Origin: Chrysomallon squamiferum
Taxonomy: Eukaryota > Mollusca > Gastropoda > Neomphalida > Peltospiridae
Reading direction: 5' to 3'
Assembly (NCBI GenBank): GCA_012295275.1
Contig: CM022666.1
Coordinates: 5,546,850 to 5,610,849 of the forward strand
Length of the DNA: 64,000 nt
Program-made: the position numbers and the translations under genes
Shown: piece after piece, positions 1-12,112 of the stretch
Numbering within the stretch: position 1 is the stretch's first letter
Layout: each line of letters opens with the position of its first letter
Notes under the pieces: generated by a model
Told to the model about the DNA's origin: nothing
Seen by the model: only the letters and a program-made list of their open reading frames with translations
Database searches by the model: none

Positions 1-274
1 TCACGTTTACCTAACTTAATTATTTTTACCCAGTATGTTGAATAAGTAGAATTCCACTCACGTGATAGTACTATTATATATAGGGTAGTATCACTTACCG
101 AACACGAGAACAGAAGTCACGCTGTAGTTCAGGGGTACGCGAGGAATTTAGTCCAGCCTGTCAACTGAACACTTCGACACCAATTATTACATTAACTTTC
201 TTTTTTCTTTAAATCTCCAGAGCAAAACAGCCTTGCTTCCTATCATCCGTTTTTGATGCTCAGTATAGAAGTTC

Positions 275-321
<47 letters not shown>

Positions 322-2480
322 TGTTTGTGCTGTATTCAGTGAATAAATATTTAAATATTAATGGTTTTCTATATAAATTGACTGATGAAACTTAAATATT
401 CGCTGATTAGTTTATAATGAATATTACAAGTTAAGTGGATGATCCAGTTGAAAAGGATTTTCTGTATACAGTGTGTACTCATGCATTGAAATGATCAGAG
501 TAATAAATGTTTATATATACGTTGTATTTAAAAATTCATGTAAAATCTGAATAATAAACAATCTATTTAAAGCATTTTTTTGTTTTATCACAATAAGAAT
601 TTTCTTTTTAGAAGCATTTCAGAATCGTAAATATTATGATTATTAATTTTATTATGTCTATCATCATCATCATCATTATTAATTTTATCATGACTATCAT
701 AATTATCATTAACTTTATTACCACTATCGTCTTCATCATTATTACTACTGCTATATTATTACTATATAATCATGATTACTAGTATTATTCTTTCTACTAC
801 TCCTACTATTTATATTAGTACTGCGGCTGCTACTACTACTAATTTATTAAATTCATCATCATCATCAACATCATTATAATTAGTATTATTTGCCTCTGGT
901 CACCTGTTCATAATTTTTATTACTCGGATAGTTACTTTAAATGTAGTACAAATGTCTTGATCTGCATTTATCATTTTCTTCTTTTTCTTGTTTTATTACA
1001 CTTTTCACTTATACACCAGTCAGTCACATGATTTAATTTTTATTTTAAGAAGGATAATTAGCATACTTTATAGACAGTATGTTAAATATTGCTGTTATAT
1101 AAAAATGTTCATATCACATACTTAAAAGTACCCGAGCAGTGTTTAGAAACAGCTGTTTGGAAAGACCCGGAAAAATGAACAGGTAACGTGACGTCACTGT
1201 CTGTGAAATGTTTATCTAACGTGTGATCTCATTTCTCTGTCTGCTTCATTCACGCTACTACTGTTCAGGGGTCGGCAACGCTTGGTCAGACACCAATTAT
1301 TACATTAACTTGGCTCTCCTCCAAAACACTGCATATCATTTACATCACATGTACTTGGCGTAGTCTAGTTTCTGTCATAAAAACAACTCAGGGCAAAATT
1401 CGTAAATATATCACTGTGTGAACACTTGGGCACCAATTATTACATTAACTTGACACTCCTCCAAAACAATGCACTGCTTTCTGATAACATCTCTGCAAAA
1501 GCTTCCCGACCCCTCTTATACTGCACAGGGCATTTGAAATCAGATAATACAGATATTCTGCATTAACTTTTTGTTCATTTATTTCGGATTAGACTGTTGA
1601 AGAGTAGTTGATTAAAACATGATAAAATACCTGAGATTAGAAGTTAGTTGTTACGTTTGTGTTTCCTTGTTTCTGTTCATGCTTAGAGATCACAGGTATT
1701 TGGTGTAGTTTCTATCATAAAAACAACTCAGGCAATATTCTTAAATAGATCACGGTGTGTGTGTGTGTGTGTGTGTGTGCGCGCTTGCGTGCGCTAATAG
1801 TATGTGACTTATTTGTATTGTTTGTTTTTTGTTTATTATTGTTGTTTTTTTGTTTTTAATAAAAAAATGTTTGCGCTTTTTTTCCCCATCTGAATGACAA
1901 CAGCAATGTTAATATTAATAATAACAAGAACTACAACAGTAACAACCAGAAATAAATGCACGTAGTTTATTTGTGAACATTGTGCAACTTTTAATTATTA
2001 ATTTTGTTTTCATTTTTGATTCTAAGCATGTTATCCTCTCCATTAGGCTTTATTTTCTCACAGCCAATCAACATGTAGTTTGAAGGACAACGCGTCATCG
2101 GAAAAAACCCAGTTTATGAGAAACTTAATTTTGTGTTTGTTTTCAATTCAATATTGTTATCTTCTAAAGTGCAGCTGTCTCTAACACATAATATAAAAAT
2201 CATTTCGTAAACGAAAACGAAGTAAAAGGGAATAAATATTTCAAAAAGATATGTCATTATTTTCATATAGTCTTATTTTAAATGTCTGAAAAAATATTCT
2301 GTTGTTTGTATAGTATCTGTGGCGCGCATTTGTGTATGTGTGTTTATGTGTGTGTGTGTGTGTGTGTGTCTGTGTGTGTGAGTGAAGTAGTTTTATTTAT
2401 TATTTTACTTTTATTTCTTGAAATAATGTTATTTATGTGTGTCTCTTTATCTTGGTATTAATAACATTTAATCTTGTTTG
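1..2480. other. Spacer block S1, no gene seen
   Basis: AT-rich DNA with (GA)n at 280-314, ATC/ATT-rich tract at 655-880, GT runs near 1747 and 2348. The same block recurs at 3660-4990, 22320-23700, 39540-41270, 47040-48690 and 63460-64000. Confidence 0.7.
1266..1460. mobile_element. Possible hAT-type non-autonomous element end
   Basis: CAGGGGTCGGCAACGCTTGG resembles terminal inverted repeats of hAT transposons. Very similar starts occur at 40484 and 48187, and decayed ones near 130 and 24040, each followed by GGACACCAATTATTACATT-like sequence. No matching end or transposase was identified. Confidence 0.3.
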
Positions 2481-2486
2481 ACACAG

Positions 2487-2815
2487 ACTGTATCTAAAGG
2501 AAAATGAAATACTAAACTCGATACTCGTCTGTTTTATAAATACATTAAATGCATCAAAAACAAAAGAACAAAGAAGTTTTATGTAGAAATAGGTAAATTC
2601 TATACAAAAATATTAAATAGTTAAGTTCATTACAAACAAAATTAAGAAAAAATATCCATATGCGTTTAATAATAGTGAAATTATGAAAAGGAGAAATTAA
2701 TTGTGCTGAAAAATATTTATAAATTTAAACTTGATTATAATAGATGAGTTTCAAACTGGTTATTAACATTCTTTTTAGAAACTTAGTGAAAGTCATACAA
2801 AAGCTGAGAAAAGTG
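2487..2815 (+). pseudogene. Decayed TNF first/second coding exon remnant (1)
   Basis: After an ACACAG acceptor, the leader, ATG (2504) and part of the anchor-coding sequence of TNF exon 1 are recognisable, with an internal deletion and frameshift and without the cysteine module. The 37-base second exon (2779-2815) with AG and GT borders follows. No stalk or TNF domain follows. Confidence 0.65.
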
Positions 2816-3469
2816 GTAAATTAACGCAGACACAGGCACAAATTGGTTTTGACATATTGGAAAAGTAAATTATAAAAGTGTTAAGTTTAAATGGAAGCAG
2901 AAGAGAAGAGAGAATCTGAACACCACATGCACGTGTGACGTCTGCGTGTCAACTGATCAACACAGCTGAGAGAAGCTTTAGCGCGTGACTGAATGAAAAA
3001 CGGACTTAAACACATGCATTGTACCCGTTTGTACCATTTATTTCGAGCAACTAACTATTAAATTTTTATTTATATAATTTGTACAAAAGAAAAGATCGTT
3101 AAAGCGAGAGATTTTTTTTATTATATATTTATAATTTATCGTTGAATTGAGCGTAAAAGGCGAATAACTGTATCGATGAATTGAACGAACATTTGCTATA
3201 AACTTTATTTATTTATTTATTGAATTATTTGTTTATTTGTTTCTTTATTTTTGTTTCTTTATTTTACTGTATTTGTTTTATTTCATTTCATTTTTTTTTC
3301 TGTTAATTAATTAATTTATTTCACTTTAGTTTTAACACTTTTTATTTATTTTACGGTATTTTTTATTTAATTTATTTATTTATTTATTCTAAACAATTTG
3401 TATTTTTAATTCTTTGAATTTTAATTTTTCTTTATTTTTCGTTTTATAAAATAAAAGATGTTGCCTTGC

Positions 3470-3660
3470 TAATGAACCCACCTAGCAAGACAAAAAAAAA
3501 AAAAAAAAAAAATGTATCGGTGTTCATTTTCATTTTCAACAACAGTAACAACAACAACAACAAATTTATTTAGTAATACTAATGTATTCAAACTTTATGA
3601 ATCCGTCTATTAGTAATTCAGTGACGTAACATCTATTTGTAGCCCAGTTCCCCATTAAAA
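3470..3660 (+). repeat. Dispersed element of about 190 bp (forward)
   Basis: Runs from GAACCCACCTAG through a CAA-rich tract to GTAATTCAGTGACGTAACAT and CTATTTATAGCCCAGTT. Other forward copies at 24840-25050, 41830-42010 and 49625-49800 (partial at 27355-27425); reverse copies at 11870-12130, 35490-35720 and 57830-58050. It contains a TGACGT (CRE-like) motif and a TATA-like TATTTATA. Confidence 0.7.
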
Positions 3661-4995
3661 ATGAGTATTTATTATACATCTGCTATATTATTACTATATA
3701 ATTATGATTACTAGTATTATTCTTTCTACTACTCCTACTATTTATATTAGTTCTTCTGCTACTACTACTAATTTATTAAATTTATCATCATCATCATCAC
3801 TATAATTAGTATTGTTTGCTGCTGTCGTTGTTGTTAAATAAAGACTGCAGTGATACCTCTGGTCACCTGTTCATAATTTGTATTACTTGGATAGTTACTT
3901 TAAATGTATTACAAATGTCTTGATCTGCATTTATCATTTTCTTCTTTTTCTTCATATCTTTTTTGAATATCAAGTGAAATTAATGAGAGTATTTTTCAAC
4001 TCATTTTTCACTTATACACCAGTCAGTGACATGATTTAATTTTTAATTTATGAAGGATAATTTGTATACGTTATAGACAGTAAGTTAAATACTGCTGTTA
4101 TATAACCATGTACATATCACATACTTATATAGATACGCCTACATACGTGCACATCCACACACACATATCATGATTAAGTTTTAATAATTATGCATTCGTC
4201 CTTGTCTATTTGATTTGCTAGCTGGAAAACCCGACTGTAACAACAGTTGTTCATTTGACATTTTTCTTATAAACTGCAGTGCATTCATTATCTTTAAAAG
4301 TATTTCTACCCGAGCAGTGTTTATAAACAGTTTTTTGCTAAGTGACTCAGCTGATAAAACCAATGCACATTCCACGTATTTACCCTGAGTCCCTATAACC
4401 TACAATGACGTCGTGGCTGTGAAATGTGGAAGGTGCTGTGATTACCACGATATCTTCAATCTCGTTTCGCTTCATTGGAAAACACTACATGCCTGTCTGG
4501 CCTCCTCTCTGCAAAAGGATGCCGACTCTGCTTTTATCTTGATATTAATAATAATAAGAAGAACTACAACAATAACAACCTACTGGTCGGTAATTCTATC
4601 CTCTCGATAAGGCTATATTTTCTCATATCCAACCAAAATGTGATTTGAAGGACAAAGCGTCATCGAAAAAATCCCCCATTTTCCCAAGTTTTTTTTTTTC
4701 TGTTTGTTTTCAATACAATATTATAATCTTTTAATAATAAATTATTTATGTAATGAAAAGGTAGTAGAAAGCAATACATATTTTCGCAAGATTTGTCATT
4801 ATTTTCCTATAATCTTATTTTAACCGTTTTAAAGAATATTCTGTTGTTCGTGTAGTATCTGTTGCGCGCGCGCGTGTGTGTGGTTTTATTTATTATTTTA
4901 CTTTTATTTTATTTTTTGAAAGAATGTTATTTATCTGTGTGTCTTTATCTCAGTATTACTGATTACTAATAACATTTTAATCTTGTTTTGCACAG

Positions 4996-5331
4996 ACTGC
5001 ATCTAAAGAAAAATGAAATACTAAACTTGATACTCATCAGTTTCATAAATACATTAAATGCAACAACAACTACAACTACAAAAAAAGTTGGATGTAGAAA
5101 TGGGTAAATTCTATATCAAAATATGAAATAGTTACGTTCATTATAAATGAAATTGAGAAGAAAGATCCATATACGTTTAATAATATAATATTTGTATTAT
5201 GAATAGGAGAAATTCATTGTACTGAAACATATTTATAAATTTAAAACTGATTATTATGGACGAATTTCAAAGTGGTTATTAACATTCTTTTAAGAAACTG
5301 AGTGAAAGTCACACAAAAGCTGAGAAAAGTG
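4996..5331 (+). pseudogene. Decayed TNF first/second coding exon remnant (2)
   Basis: Same structure as the copy at 2487: acceptor at 4995, ATG at 5013, shortened frame-shifted exon, and an intact-looking 37-base second exon at 5295-5331 followed by gtaagt. No later TNF exons. Confidence 0.65.
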
Positions 5332-6318
5332 GTAAGTTAACAGACCCATCATATTTGTATCAACATTTTGTCATTGTCTGAACTGATGATGCCAGAAGTT
5401 GTTCAGTCGCAGTAAACAATGTAATGTTTCAAGATGTTTTGGGAGACATTTCTAACACATTTTTATACCTGGCCCTGTAATAATGGAAAATGGATGACTA
5501 CAGTTATTTATTCCGAGTACGTATAACAAAATAGATAAATAAATAAATAAATAAATAAAGTAAAATAAAATAAAAATAAAGCAAAATAATATTTTGTTTT
5601 AGAAAATGGTTAAAAAGTAAAACAAATACTTTGACGTGTGATCTACGTGATGCAGTGATCTACACTGATCAAATTCTACCCGCTTATTTTAGTTATTATT
5701 TTGTTTATTCTTGCTTTTTAATTACCTCGGTTTAACGATGTAATTGGTTCCAAATTTCTGATCGTTAAGCGGGAGACTAATTTACACAGAATTGATGTTA
5801 AAAACAGTGGTTCTCGCTGATGAGATTTTACATAAAACATATATATATATTTTTAAATAAATACAGAAAAATAAATAACTTAATAGATCATAGATATTAA
5901 ACAAACAGTAAATCATTTACAAATCAATTTATACAAATAAATTAAGAAATAATTATACGCTACTCATTGTGGGTTCATTTTTGTGGGTTTTGTGTTCATT
6001 TAAGATATCGCGTTTTCTTTCTAAAGTTATTTTATGATCAGCAGATTTGTTCGTGATACACAGACTACATAAATGTATTTATGGCTTAGCTGACACAGGA
6101 ATAGAAGTTACGCTGTATTCTTTATTTAACAATAACGACAAAAGCAATCGTAATAATAATAACAACAACAACAACAACAACAACTACAACTACAACTGTT
6201 AATAATACGCTTGACTCATATTTACATACAACTCGGGTGGAAAGCCCAGTTCCCGAAGAAAATTATTATGCTCTGAACGGATGTAGACGACGTCATACGA
6301 CTTTTTCAAAGTAGCTGG

Positions 6319-6326
6319 TACAAAAA
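6319..6326 (+). promoter_or_regulatory. Degenerate TATA box of TNF gene 1
   Basis: TACAAAAA at the position where three duplicated copies have TATAAAAA (31166, 45306, 51966). The sequence after it, ending at a consensus donor after 6398, is conserved in all copies, so this is probably the gene 1 promoter with one TATA substitution. The start of transcription would be near 6350. Confidence 0.5.
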
Positions 6327-6348
6327 TCAACGAAGCCTGTCAGAGAGC

Positions 6349-6398
6349 GTTTCTGTCGTAGCCGTGCTTCACGTGAACACAGAGGCAGCCTAATTTAG
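6349..6398 (+). other. Non-coding first exon of TNF gene 1
   Basis: Conserved among four promoter copies and ending in a consensus donor (TTTAG followed by gtaagt). It has no ATG. The 5' end is estimated from TATA spacing. Confidence 0.5.
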
Positions 6399-6413
6399 GT
6401 AAGTACATGTTTT

Positions 6414-6690
6414 ACTTATTTCATAGATTATATATATCTACGTAAAATTATAATTTCATTTATTTCACAGATGGTATATATTTATATAAAAGTATAATTT
6501 CACTTATTTCATTGATTATATATATTTATATAAAATTATAATTTTACTTATTTCACAGGTTATATATATATTTATATAAAATTATAATTTCACTTATTTC
6601 ATAGGTTATATTAATTAAATAAAATTATAATTTCACTTATTACATAGGTTATATATATCTATATAAAATTATAAATTCACATTGCTGTTT
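6414..6690. repeat. Tandem repeat of about 45 bp in TNF gene 1 intron 1
   Basis: Units built from TTTCATAGGTTATATATAT and TTATATAAAATTATAATTTC. The same array follows every TNF promoter copy. Confidence 0.85.
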
Positions 6691-7124
6691 AGGATTTTTC
6701 CACGCCCTATAATATTAAGTGATATTACATCAACTTGAAAAAACAAAACATCGCGGTAAGGTCGATAAGTTTCTAACACATGCGCTGGCAGGTACAAATA
6801 ATAACAGCCACAGAAAATACAGCACTCATTTATTTGTCTGGTATCTCGAAAATCTGCAAAATGCACGTGCAAGTCGTGCCACTGGCAGCTTCATGTAGCA
6901 GGTCTGTGGTTATAAAGCAAGAAAATTGAGTTATCAGATTCAAGTTGCGATCTATAAACAATAACGTTCACGGCAGTTTGAATTTCTGGCACTGAAAGGA
7001 AACCAGCCCTGGACGTGATCTTTCGAGGACGATACAATATCAGCAAACAGAGCGGATATGTAGAATGAGGACCTGGCAAGCTTTGACAGGTTTTGTCTGC
7101 CTTTGCAGTAAACCAACTAGCCAA
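6669..7124 (-). other. Duplicate of the 45.6 kb minus-strand frame, with one stop
   Basis: Same residues (for example SLPGPHSTYPLCLL and INECCIFCGCYY) interrupted by a TGA where the other copy has TTA. Confidence 0.25.
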
Positions 7125-7695
7125 GGTTTTAGTAAGGGTTTAAGAGAGCATTACCTTAAATTTTGTTTTCATCCGAGTAAAATTTACCACATAAATGTTT
7201 CAAAAACCAGGCGATCAACCTATGGAGGTGATTAAATGTGTTATTCAAACTTTGACAGTACTTTAGTCAAGGTATTTTCCTTCTTGCTTGTCAAATTTGA
7301 CGTCCGCTGGTTTACGAGAAAATCGAACTTTCCGCTATTAAGCCCTACCCGAGGTGACCGAGTGTTGTTGTTTGTTTTAGAATTTTTCACAATAAAAACA
7401 CATTTTAGTGATTTGGCGGCAGAAACTGCAAATAAGCCATCATCACCTTGGTTAGTCACCTGATCAAAATACACCCACTTGACTGGATATTTATTTCACT
7501 TCACGGTATTGAATATTTATTGCGCGCTTTGCTATCTCAAGCTGTTTTTCGCTTACTTTAATTTTGTTACATTGTCTTCATTATTACATCTTTGATTGCC
7601 AATCTACCGTCACAGTTTTCCCTATACATTTGTTTTAACAGTAAAAAAAATATATTTATTTTTAATTATTTCTTTAAAATCCTACCTCTTTCCAG

Positions 7696-7843
7696 TCATA
7701 TAACTAACTTCGGACGAAAAACTCTGCTCCTTACACTCCTCAACAATTGGAAACAAATTTTGTGTTATCAGACAGCAAGTTTTACATCAGGAGGATTATC
7801 TGTTTCATTACACATCGCTGTGCTGTCATATTGGATTTCAGTG
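7696..7843 (+). other. Non-coding second exon of TNF gene 1
   Basis: Bounded by a pyrimidine-rich acceptor (CTCTTTCCAG, ending 7695) and donor gtgagt at 7844. Gene 2 has the same exon with both splice sites (32465-32613). It precedes the coding exon that opens at 8287, and is inferred to be 5' leader. Confidence 0.5.
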
Positions 7844-8321
7844 GTGAGTATTTGTACACAGTGGCTTACAGGGCATTCACTGAAAATTGATAAATCAGGC
7901 CTCGCATTTTCAAAAGAGAAACCTTTGCTCCTTTTTTTTTCTTTTTTTTTTTGTCATCGCATAGGAACATTATCAGTGTAAATATGTCTTAGTGCTATTT
8001 ATTTTACTTTTTTTTTCGTTGAAACAATGTTGTATAGAACTATATGTACGTGTGTATGTTGTTTGTGAATTTGTCCTGATAATATTTATTCTTTTATTTA
8101 TTTATATAAGCACTGTTTGAAAGTTTTATATTTGTGTATGTACAAGTGTATATTTTTGGTTTGCTGAAATAATGTGTTATATAAGTGTGTGTATATTGTA
8201 TCTGTGTACGTGTGCGGGTGTGTGTATTTATCTTGGTATTATTTATTACTCATAACATTTTGTTTTCTTTGGGTTATGTTTTACAGATTACTTCTAAAGG
8301 AAATAAAAGTTGTTACACAAA

Positions 8322-9435
8322 ATGGAACCAATTCGTCCTGTCATTGCCATTTCTCTTATGGTACTAAACTTGATACTCATCAGTTTCATTGCATCTGGAA
8401 CATTAAACGAATTTCTGAACAGAGAAACCAACTTGTTGTTTGACAAGGAACTTTGTGTGAAAATATCGTGCAAACCAGGAGAAAACTGCTGTGATGACAA
8501 ATCTACAACCAGAACCAGGAACAATACCACGTATTGCTGTTACAGAGATGGAGAAAAAGTGATCAGTGAAATTATGAAAAAGGTAAATTCTGTATTTAGT
8601 TCTAAAAACTTATATTCCATAAATACATTAAATGGAAAAAAATATTGTTTTCTGTAGATATGAAATTAAGAAACAGGGTAATTCTCTATAAAAATAATAA
8701 AAAGTTAAATTCTTTATAAATGAAATAATATTTGAATTATGAAAAGGAGAAATTAATAGTGCTGAAAAATATTTATTTAGTTTCAAGTTGGTTATTCTTT
8801 GTAGAAACTGAGTGAAAGTCGGACAAAAGCTGAGAAAAGTGGTAAGTTAACACAGACACATACACTCTCAGACATACATAAAAACACAAAGTCGCAGAAA
8901 CACAGCTACACACAAGAAAAGCCATAAACACATACATACACAAACACAGCCAGATACACAGAAAAGGATCTACACACAAACAGAAACATTCAGGCACTCA
9001 TATTTAAATATCCACAAAAGTTTTTATAATTATGTATTTGTATGTTCGTGCATATTTGTGTATAGTCTAAGTATGTAAACATGTACAAATGTATATTTAT
9101 GTGTATGTGTGTGTCTGTGTGTGTGTGTGTGTGTGTTTGTTTTAGAACTAAAACTAAAGCAGCTCAGAGATGTCGCTGATCTTTTGAATTTAGATAATAA
9201 AAACAGTGTGTACGAATCTATGTATGTATGTATGAATCTATATATTTATACAGGTATCAGTAGTCTACATGTGTCTGTATATATATATATTTCAGAACAG
9301 AAACTTAAACAGATCAGAGAGGCCGCTTACAATCTGAATAATAAAAACAATGTGAAGACAACGGCTCATCTACAAATGGATGTCACAGCAACATATGACA
9401 AAAGTAAGAAAACAAATAGTAGAAGCAGTGTTAGC

Positions 9436-9475
<40 letters not shown>

Positions 9476-10198
9476 ATATTAGTACTAGAGTAGTAGTAGT
9501 AGTAGTAGTAGTAGAGTAGTAGTATTAGTAGCACTGGTAAAAGTAGTTGTAGTAGTAGTAGTTGGTCTGGTAAAAGTAGTTGTAGTAGTAATCACATAGT
9601 TATTAGTAGTGGTTAGGAAACAATAGAAGAAACTGTGATAACAATAGTATTAGCACGTTAATAGTAAAAATATCAATGATGATACTAAAGTAGTCAATAG
9701 CAGGAGTTTGTAGTAGTTATAGAAATATATTAGTAATATTATCTACAACTGTTGACAATTTAAAATAAAAATATTATTTAAAAATATTTTCTTCTTACAA
9801 ACTTTTCAGACACATCGAAGCCTCTCATCAAATGGACCTCGTCTGGTAAAAGATCGTTTGTGAAAGGAGCTGCTGCTGTTGTCACTGACGGGATTCAAGT
9901 CAAACACGCTGCTTACTACTTCATATACAGCAACGTTTTATTCCATGCCAACCAAATCACAGGGCTAGAATACCCTAGGCTGTGCCACTCAGTTGAAAAA
10001 TATCCAAATTATGAAGTCCTCTACAGAAATCCGCAAACAACATGGAAAGTTCGAGGAGACAATAAACGTTTTGCTGCTTCCTACATTGGAGCTGTTTACT
10101 ACCTGAAAGCCAATGACACTGTAGTGGTGAGAACATCAGTTGTGAACAGAATTTTGAGAGAATCTGAGACCACCTACTTTGGTCTGTATATGCTGTAA
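8322..10198 (+). CDS. TNF superfamily ligand, gene 1 (type II membrane protein)
   Basis: Predicted membrane-anchored TNFSF cytokine that would bind TNF-receptor-family proteins as a trimer. Coding exons are 8322-8582 (phase 0), 8805-8841, 9296-9403 and 9810-10198; an optional exon 9146-9205 keeps frame. The product is about 264 residues, or 284 with the optional exon. ATG 8322 is chosen because it follows a spliced leader (acceptor at 8286) and precedes a tail of about six residues, then a hydrophobic anchor (about residues 7-26). Six cysteines (45, 50, 56, 57, 72, 73) with overlapping Asn-X-Thr sites follow, then a short helical stalk. The last exon is the TNF homology domain: KPLIKW near its start, SFVKG, DGIQV, AAYYFIYSNVLF, SYIGAVYYLKANDTV, and a terminus YFGLYML. 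A loop cysteine present in the two paralogues is Trp here. No furin-type RXXR is evident. A polyadenylation signal lies at 10457. The family call is firm; ligand subtype and receptor are unknown. Confidence 0.88.
9146..9205 (+). other. Duplicated stalk exon of TNF gene 1, possibly optional
   Basis: A 60-base open segment after a TTTTAG acceptor, phase 1 on both sides, encoding LKLKQLRDVADLLNLDNKN. It is clearly paralogous to the next exon (QKLKQIREAAYNLNNKNN). Its donor would be A followed by GTGTGT, which is weak. The matching exon has lost its donor in gene 2 and is nonsense-mutated in gene 3, so it is either optional here or decaying. Confidence 0.5.
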
Positions 10199-10456
10199 AA
10201 CTGTTTCGAGAGGCCTCAATTATAACTGTTAATATATAATTTGTTTGAGCTGTGATAGAAAGACACTACTGAGGGACTTGAGTACAGTTTTGACTACCAG
10301 TTTATAAATTTTTTTACTGACGCTTTTTTTTTAGGGTTGTGAATCAGATTTTAGTAAAGAACTTTTATCACCGAAATAAGATCATTTGTTATTGAAACAG
10401 CTTTAATGATAATCAACATATATGAGTTTATATTTATATTTGTATTTTTTTTTTAA

Positions 10457-10462
10457 AATAAA
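10457..10462 (+). terminator. Polyadenylation signal AATAAA of TNF gene 1
   Basis: AATAAA about 260 bases after the gene 1 stop, followed by T-rich and GT-rich DNA. Plausible 3' end of the transcript. Confidence 0.5.
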
Positions 10463-10740
10463 GATTTAATTTGATTTAATTCGTTTTTGTTTGTTTTGGG
10501 GTTTTAAATAATATTGGTATATTTAATATTTTGCAATTATTTTTATAATTCTTTCATTAATAATTAAAAATTTGCTTTAAGTTCCTTCAGATGCACATGG
10601 TGTCTAGGTTCAATCCCACCTAGCCTATAACTTAAAACATCTGTCTCCCACATAGTCAAAATGATGTTGGGATACCTGGGCCAAATGTTTAGTTAGTAAA
10701 GTGATATTAAGGGCTATGGTCCGTTTTCTATATTAAGTGA

Positions 10741-10941
10741 AAATATCCAAATTATGAAGTTCTCTACAGAAATCCTCAAACAACATGCAAAGTACGAAGA
10801 CACCAGGAAAGTTTTGTTGCTTCCTACATTGGAGCTGTTTACTACCTGAAAGCCAATGACACTGTAGTGATGAGAACATCAGTTGTGAACAGAATTTTGA
10901 GAGGTCCTGAGAAAACTTACTTTGGCTTGTATATGCTTTGA
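10741..10941 (+). pseudogene. TNF-domain last-exon fragment
   Basis: 66 codons and a stop, matching the C-terminal half of the TNF domain (KYPNYEVLYRN through SYIGAVYYLKANDTVV to YFGLYML). It is closest to gene 3, including TTCKV, and the frame is fully open. The left edge cuts the exon abruptly inside the domain with no acceptor, so it cannot be a complete ligand exon. The DNA after it matches the DNA after gene 3, as expected of a deleted tandem copy of a gene 3-like gene. Confidence 0.85.
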
Positions 10942-10949
10942 GAGGCCTG

Positions 10950-12008
10950 AATTATAGTTGGCAATATATAATATTTGGCGCTGTGAAAAAACAAAAAATG
11001 TATGTGTGTTTTAAGTGTGTGTTTTTTTGGGGGGTTTGGGGGGGCTGTTTCTTTAGATTAATGTTTCTCAGAAGTAACAAATAACATTGGTAAAGATCTG
11101 AGCTTTTCACACAGGCCGTAAATAGTTCCTCAAAATCAACAGCCTAAGCGGACCGGATTGGAACATTGCTCATCATACAAAAAAACTTCTTTTTTCATTA
11201 ATGAACCATTTTTACTACAGAGAAACATACGAGTAACATCTGCTTTTGAGACAGGGACTTTTTTCTCTATGTTCGGTAAAAATACATTTTCTAAAAAAAA
11301 AAAAATGTTGGAGTCGTGGTTTATTATTACCACTGATATCAACATGACTGGAATCGCTGCTGGCTTGTACTTTATGAAGAAATTAGGACAAAACACCCAT
11401 AGAAATGAGTTCTTAAAAAGCTTGATGTATTCAATATGAATATGTATCTATTTTCTTCAAATAGCAGACATGAATAATTTCAAATTTGCAAAAGTAATAA
11501 TATCAGTTTCTAATTTATTCATCTGATTTTATGAGAAAAAATAAATAAATAAGAAAGAGCATGCAGTTCACAAAGCCACGCAGTTTGTCCAGGACTGATT
11601 TGTACCACTGGATCCCGAGATCATGAATAATAACAAGTAAGAGATAATTTTGTGTTACTTGCCTCCAATAACAAAGTTACAAAATATATTTACAACATAT
11701 ACATACAGACACATATACATACATATATTTATTATTTAAAACGTTTTTGATACTCTAATAACATTTTTCGGATAACTGCCAGTATTTTGAATAACAACAT
11801 ATTAACACTATTTTGTTTGCTTGTTTCTAACTGCTTGAAGATTTCATAGACGTAATGAATATTAATTTAGTTCGGGAACTGGGCTTTCCACCCAAGCTAT
11901 AAATAGTTGTCACGTCACTAGTTGTCACGTCAACCGTATTACTAACAGACGGTTTTAGAAAGTATGAATGCATTCTTATTTTTACAAATAAATAAATCTG
12001 TTGTTGTG

Positions 12009-12039
<31 letters not shown>

Positions 12040-12077
12040 AAAATGAATATGTACACCGATACTTTATTATTATTATT

Positions 12078-12112
<35 letters not shown>

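Noticed and set aside
8294-8530. Minus-strand frame opposite TNF exon 1 (also 33016-33252 and 53725-53967)
   Set aside because: Antisense shadow of a conserved coding exon; it follows the + strand conservation.
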